Assembly (NCBI GenBank): GCA_002683405.1
Contig: NYTH01000037.1
Location: 1-64,000 of the forward strand
Source: Salinisphaeraceae bacterium
GTDB taxonomy: Bacteria > Pseudomonadota > Gammaproteobacteria > Nevskiales > Salinisphaeraceae
Length of the DNA stretch: 64,000 nt
Reading direction: 5' to 3'
In this document: piece after piece, positions 61,916-64,000 of the stretch
Position numbering within the stretch: position 1 is the first letter of the stretch
Layout: every line of letters starts with the position of its first letter
The notes under the pieces: model-generated
The model's input: the letters and a program-made list of their open reading frames with translations, nothing else
Databases searched by the model: none
Told to the model about the DNA's origin: nothing
Made by a program: the position numbers and the translations under genes

Positions 61916-64000
61916 ATCCAAGTTATTTCTGGTCATCTTGCCGTTGGTTCTGGTGTCCGGCGCCATTGGTTACTTCGGTGTTTCATGGCTTACCAGCGAC
62001 AGCATGAAAAGCGACTCGGAAGCGAGTATAGCCGGCGCTATTACCTACGAATCCGGCCCGTTTCGGGTCACCGTGGGCATCAACCCGGAAGCGCCCCGCG
62101 TCGGCGATAACCAGTTCACCGTGAAAGTCGCGGACAAACAGGGGACCCCGGTCACCGGCGCCTCCATCAAGGCCTACGGCGAAATGCCGGCCATGGGCGC
62201 CATGGCGGCCATGCGCGCGCCGGCCGACCTGGACGAAGTCGAGCCAGGCCTGTACTCCGGCCCGCTGAATCTGGAGATGCGCGGCGAATGGCCGCTGAGC
62301 CTGTTCATCCAGACAAAGGGTGTGGGCGAAACCCGCCTGGGCTTCGATATGGCCACCGGGCGGCAGGGACTGTCGATTACTTCCGGTGGCAGGCCCGTGG
62401 CCAACGCCATGGGCGGCGACAAGATGGCCGAGGGCAAGTCGCCGGAGAAAAACGACCGCGGCTTCTACGAGGTAGGCAAATACCAAATCAAGGTTGAGGT
62501 GCTGGGCAGCGGCGCGATGACCCGCGGCGATTCCATGATGGGCGACAAAGCAATGAAAGCTGGGGATAGCTCAGGCAAGGACGCGATGATGGGTGGCCAG
62601 ACCATGGGCGATGGCGCCGCCATGATGGAGGACAAAAACATGTCCGCAAGCATGGCTGATGAAGGCGGCATGATGAAAGGCGCGCCCAAGTCCAAAAGCA
62701 TGTCCGGCCAGATGTCGGCAGATACTCCGGACGACATGGAAAACATGGAAGGCATGAAGAAAGGCACGGCCATGATGGGCGGTAATAACCTGCTCCAGGT
62801 CACCGTGCTCGGCGACAACGATCAGCCGGTCAACGGCGCTGCCGTGCGCGTCGCCGCCCAGCGTGAAGCCGGCGACATGCACGGGGGCGAGGCCATGTCC
62901 GGCATGGCCGGCCCGTCGAAGTCCGGCGAGCGTATGGTGGGCCGGCGCAACACCGACGTCGTCACGTTGGAATCAGCCGGCGAGGGTGTTTACCGCGGCA
63001 TGCTGAGACTGCCCGCCGAGGGCGATTACGCCCTGGCCGTGGACGTATCCACGGACAAGCGCGGCCACGGCGACCTGGTGCTGGCCTTCACCACCGGCGA
63101 ATACGGTCTGCGCGCGGCCACCGCCACGCCCGAGGGCGTGGCCTACTACACCTGCTCCATGCACAGCTCGGTGCGCAAATCCGAGCCGGGGCAATGCCCG
63201 ATCTGCAGCATGGACCTGGTGCCGGTGACCAACGAGCAGGTGCAATCCGGCGTGGTTACCGTGGACGCCCGCCGCCGCCAGTTGATCGGCGTGGAAACCG
63301 GCACCGCGGAACTGCGCAATATGACCAAGACCATCCGTGCGGTGGGTCAGGTCGATTTCGACGAGCGCCGCATTCACAACGTCACACTGAAGTTCGACGC
63401 CTGGATCGGCGACCTCAAGGCCGACTACGTGGGTACCCAGGTGAAAAAGGGCGAGAAGCTGTTCAGCGTGTACAGCCCGGAACTGCTTTCAGCCCAGCAG
63501 GAGTATCTGGAAACCCGCCAGCGGCTGGCCGCCCGCGGCCCCAATGACAGCCTGGTGCGCGCGGCGCGCAAGCGCCTGATGCTCTGGGATATTTCGCCCG
63601 CCCAGGTGCGAGCCATCGAGCGCCGGGGTGAGCCCTACGAATATCTGCCCATTTACGCACCGGCAAGCGGCACCGTGGTGGAAAAAATGATCAACGAGGG
63701 CAGCCACATGAACACCGGCGATACGCTGCTGCGCATCGCCGATTTGTCCACGGTGTGGATCGACGCCGAGGTCTACGAGGCCGACCTGCCACTGATCGAA
63801 AAAGGCATGGCGGCCGACGTGACCCTGCCCTATGGGCCGCAGCAGACCTACCAGGCCAAGGTGGATTACATCTACCCCTACCTGGAAGGCAAGACCCGCA
63901 CCGCCCGCATCCGTCTGGTGCTGGACAACCCCAGCGGCGCCCTCAAGCCGGATATGTACGCCGAGGTGCGGCTGCGCGCCGACCTGGGCCAGCGGCTGAT
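61908..64000 (+). CDS. CusB-type membrane fusion protein with YtkA-like domain and Met-rich insert (partial)
   Basis: Runs off the window after 697 codons. Start ATG 61908 overlaps the channel stop (ATGAATAA). One membrane anchor (about 4-25), a FixH/YtkA-like beta domain (about 45-165), then a Met-rich insert (about 203-291) with 20 Met in some 93 residues, a second beta segment (about 295-405), a heavy-metal-binding YYTCSMHSSVRKSEPGQCPI site (about 415-435, Cys/His/Met) and the CusB membrane-fusion core (about 440 on: VVTVDARRRQLIGVETG, YAPASGTVVEKMINEGSHM). The pump CusA should follow. Transports metal from the periplasm; Cu/Ag fits the Met-rich segment. Confidence 0.92.
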   Translation, partial: MNKSKLFLVILPLVLVSGAIGYFGVSWLTSDSMKSDSEASIAGAITYESGPFRVTVGINPEAPRVGDNQFTVKVADKQGTPVTGASIKAYGEMPAMGAMAAMRAPADLDEVEPGLYSGPLNLEMRGEWPLSLFIQTKGVGETRLGFDMATGRQGLSITSGGRPVANAMGGDKMAEGKSPEKNDRGFYEVGKYQIKVEVLGSGAMTRGDSMMGDKAMKAGDSSGKDAMMGGQTMGDGAAMMEDKNMSASMADEGGMMKGAPKSKSMSGQMSADTPDDMENMEGMKKGTAMMGGNNLLQVTVLGDNDQPVNGAAVRVAAQREAGDMHGGEAMSGMAGPSKSGERMVGRRNTDVVTLESAGEGVYRGMLRLPAEGDYALAVDVSTDKRGHGDLVLAFTTGEYGLRAATATPEGVAYYTCSMHSSVRKSEPGQCPICSMDLVPVTNEQVQSGVVTVDARRRQLIGVETGTAELRNMTKTIRAVGQVDFDERRIHNVTLKFDAWIGDLKADYVGTQVKKGEKLFSVYSPELLSAQQEYLETRQRLAARGPNDSLVRAARKRLMLWDISPAQVRAIERRGEPYEYLPIYAPASGTVVEKMINEGSHMNTGDTLLRIADLSTVWIDAEVYEADLPLIEKGMAADVTLPYGPQQTYQAKVDYIYPYLEGKTRTARIRLVLDNPSGALKPDMYAEVRLRADLGQRL

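Overview
The window is 64 kb of a GC-rich gammaproteobacterial chromosome. Three things point there: the pilTU, pyrBR, ruvX, yqgE, tonB, gshB, pilGHIJ, chpA order (as I recall it from Pseudomonas), the ygfB-pepP-ubiH-ubiI-gcv order (as in E. coli), and ubiquinone and glycine-cleavage gene sets of gammaproteobacterial type. I cannot name the genus from sequence alone; a Wenzhouxiangella/Salinisphaera/Chromatiales-like lineage would fit.

Layout. 1-607 is a non-coding stretch with four different strong hairpins. 0.6-3.0 kb holds zapG (yhcB) and a secreted GH5 cellulase with two CBM2-like modules. 3.0-4.4 kb: rpiA and yggS. 4.5-24 kb is a type IV pilus motor and chemosensory block: pilT, pilU, a third retraction-ATPase paralogue, a Zn-protease/RimK/deacylase triad, a small lipoprotein, then on the other strand pyrB, pyrR, ruvX, yqgE, a tonB paralogue and gshB, then pilG, pilH, pilI, a sensor-less pilJ, a giant chpA and chpC. 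24-27 kb: rsmE, argA, argE. 27-32 kb: a CPBP protease, ygfB, pepP, ubiH, ubiI. 32-37.7 kb: a tandem glycine riboswitch controlling gcvT, gcvH and gcvPA, then tpx and gcvPB. 37.7-40.5 kb: a PfkB kinase, an alpha/beta hydrolase and a REP-associated transposase between BIME repeats. 40.5-43.9 kb: hisB-hisH-hisA-hisF and dtd. 43.9-44.2 kb contains what looks like an unannotated CsrB/RsmZ-type sponge RNA with a GacA-box-like palindrome and an intrinsic terminator. 44.4-46.6 kb: an orphan TRAP solute-binding protein and a second GH5 enzyme. 46.6-52.2 kb: nrdA and nrdB behind NrdR-like and DnaA boxes; NrdB has Phe at the radical Tyr position, a mark of subclass Ic.

52.2-59.7 kb is an AT-richer accessory island on the minus strand: a ribbon-helix-helix regulator, a NADAR (YbiA-like) N-glycosidase, a SIS-HAD fusion, a phosphoribosyltransferase-like protein, an ORC/CDC6-like ATPase and a protein I do not recognise. 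Genes overlap or abut, so this reads as one operon. Its enzymes all point to phosphoribose/nucleobase chemistry, and an ATPase is attached, so I consider it the best candidate for a little-described conflict (immunity) system.

60-64 kb starts a metal-efflux operon: a MerR-type promoter with 19-bp spacer, a small Cys-rich exported protein, a TolC-type outer membrane channel and a CusB-type membrane fusion protein with a Met-rich insert. The last gene runs off the window.
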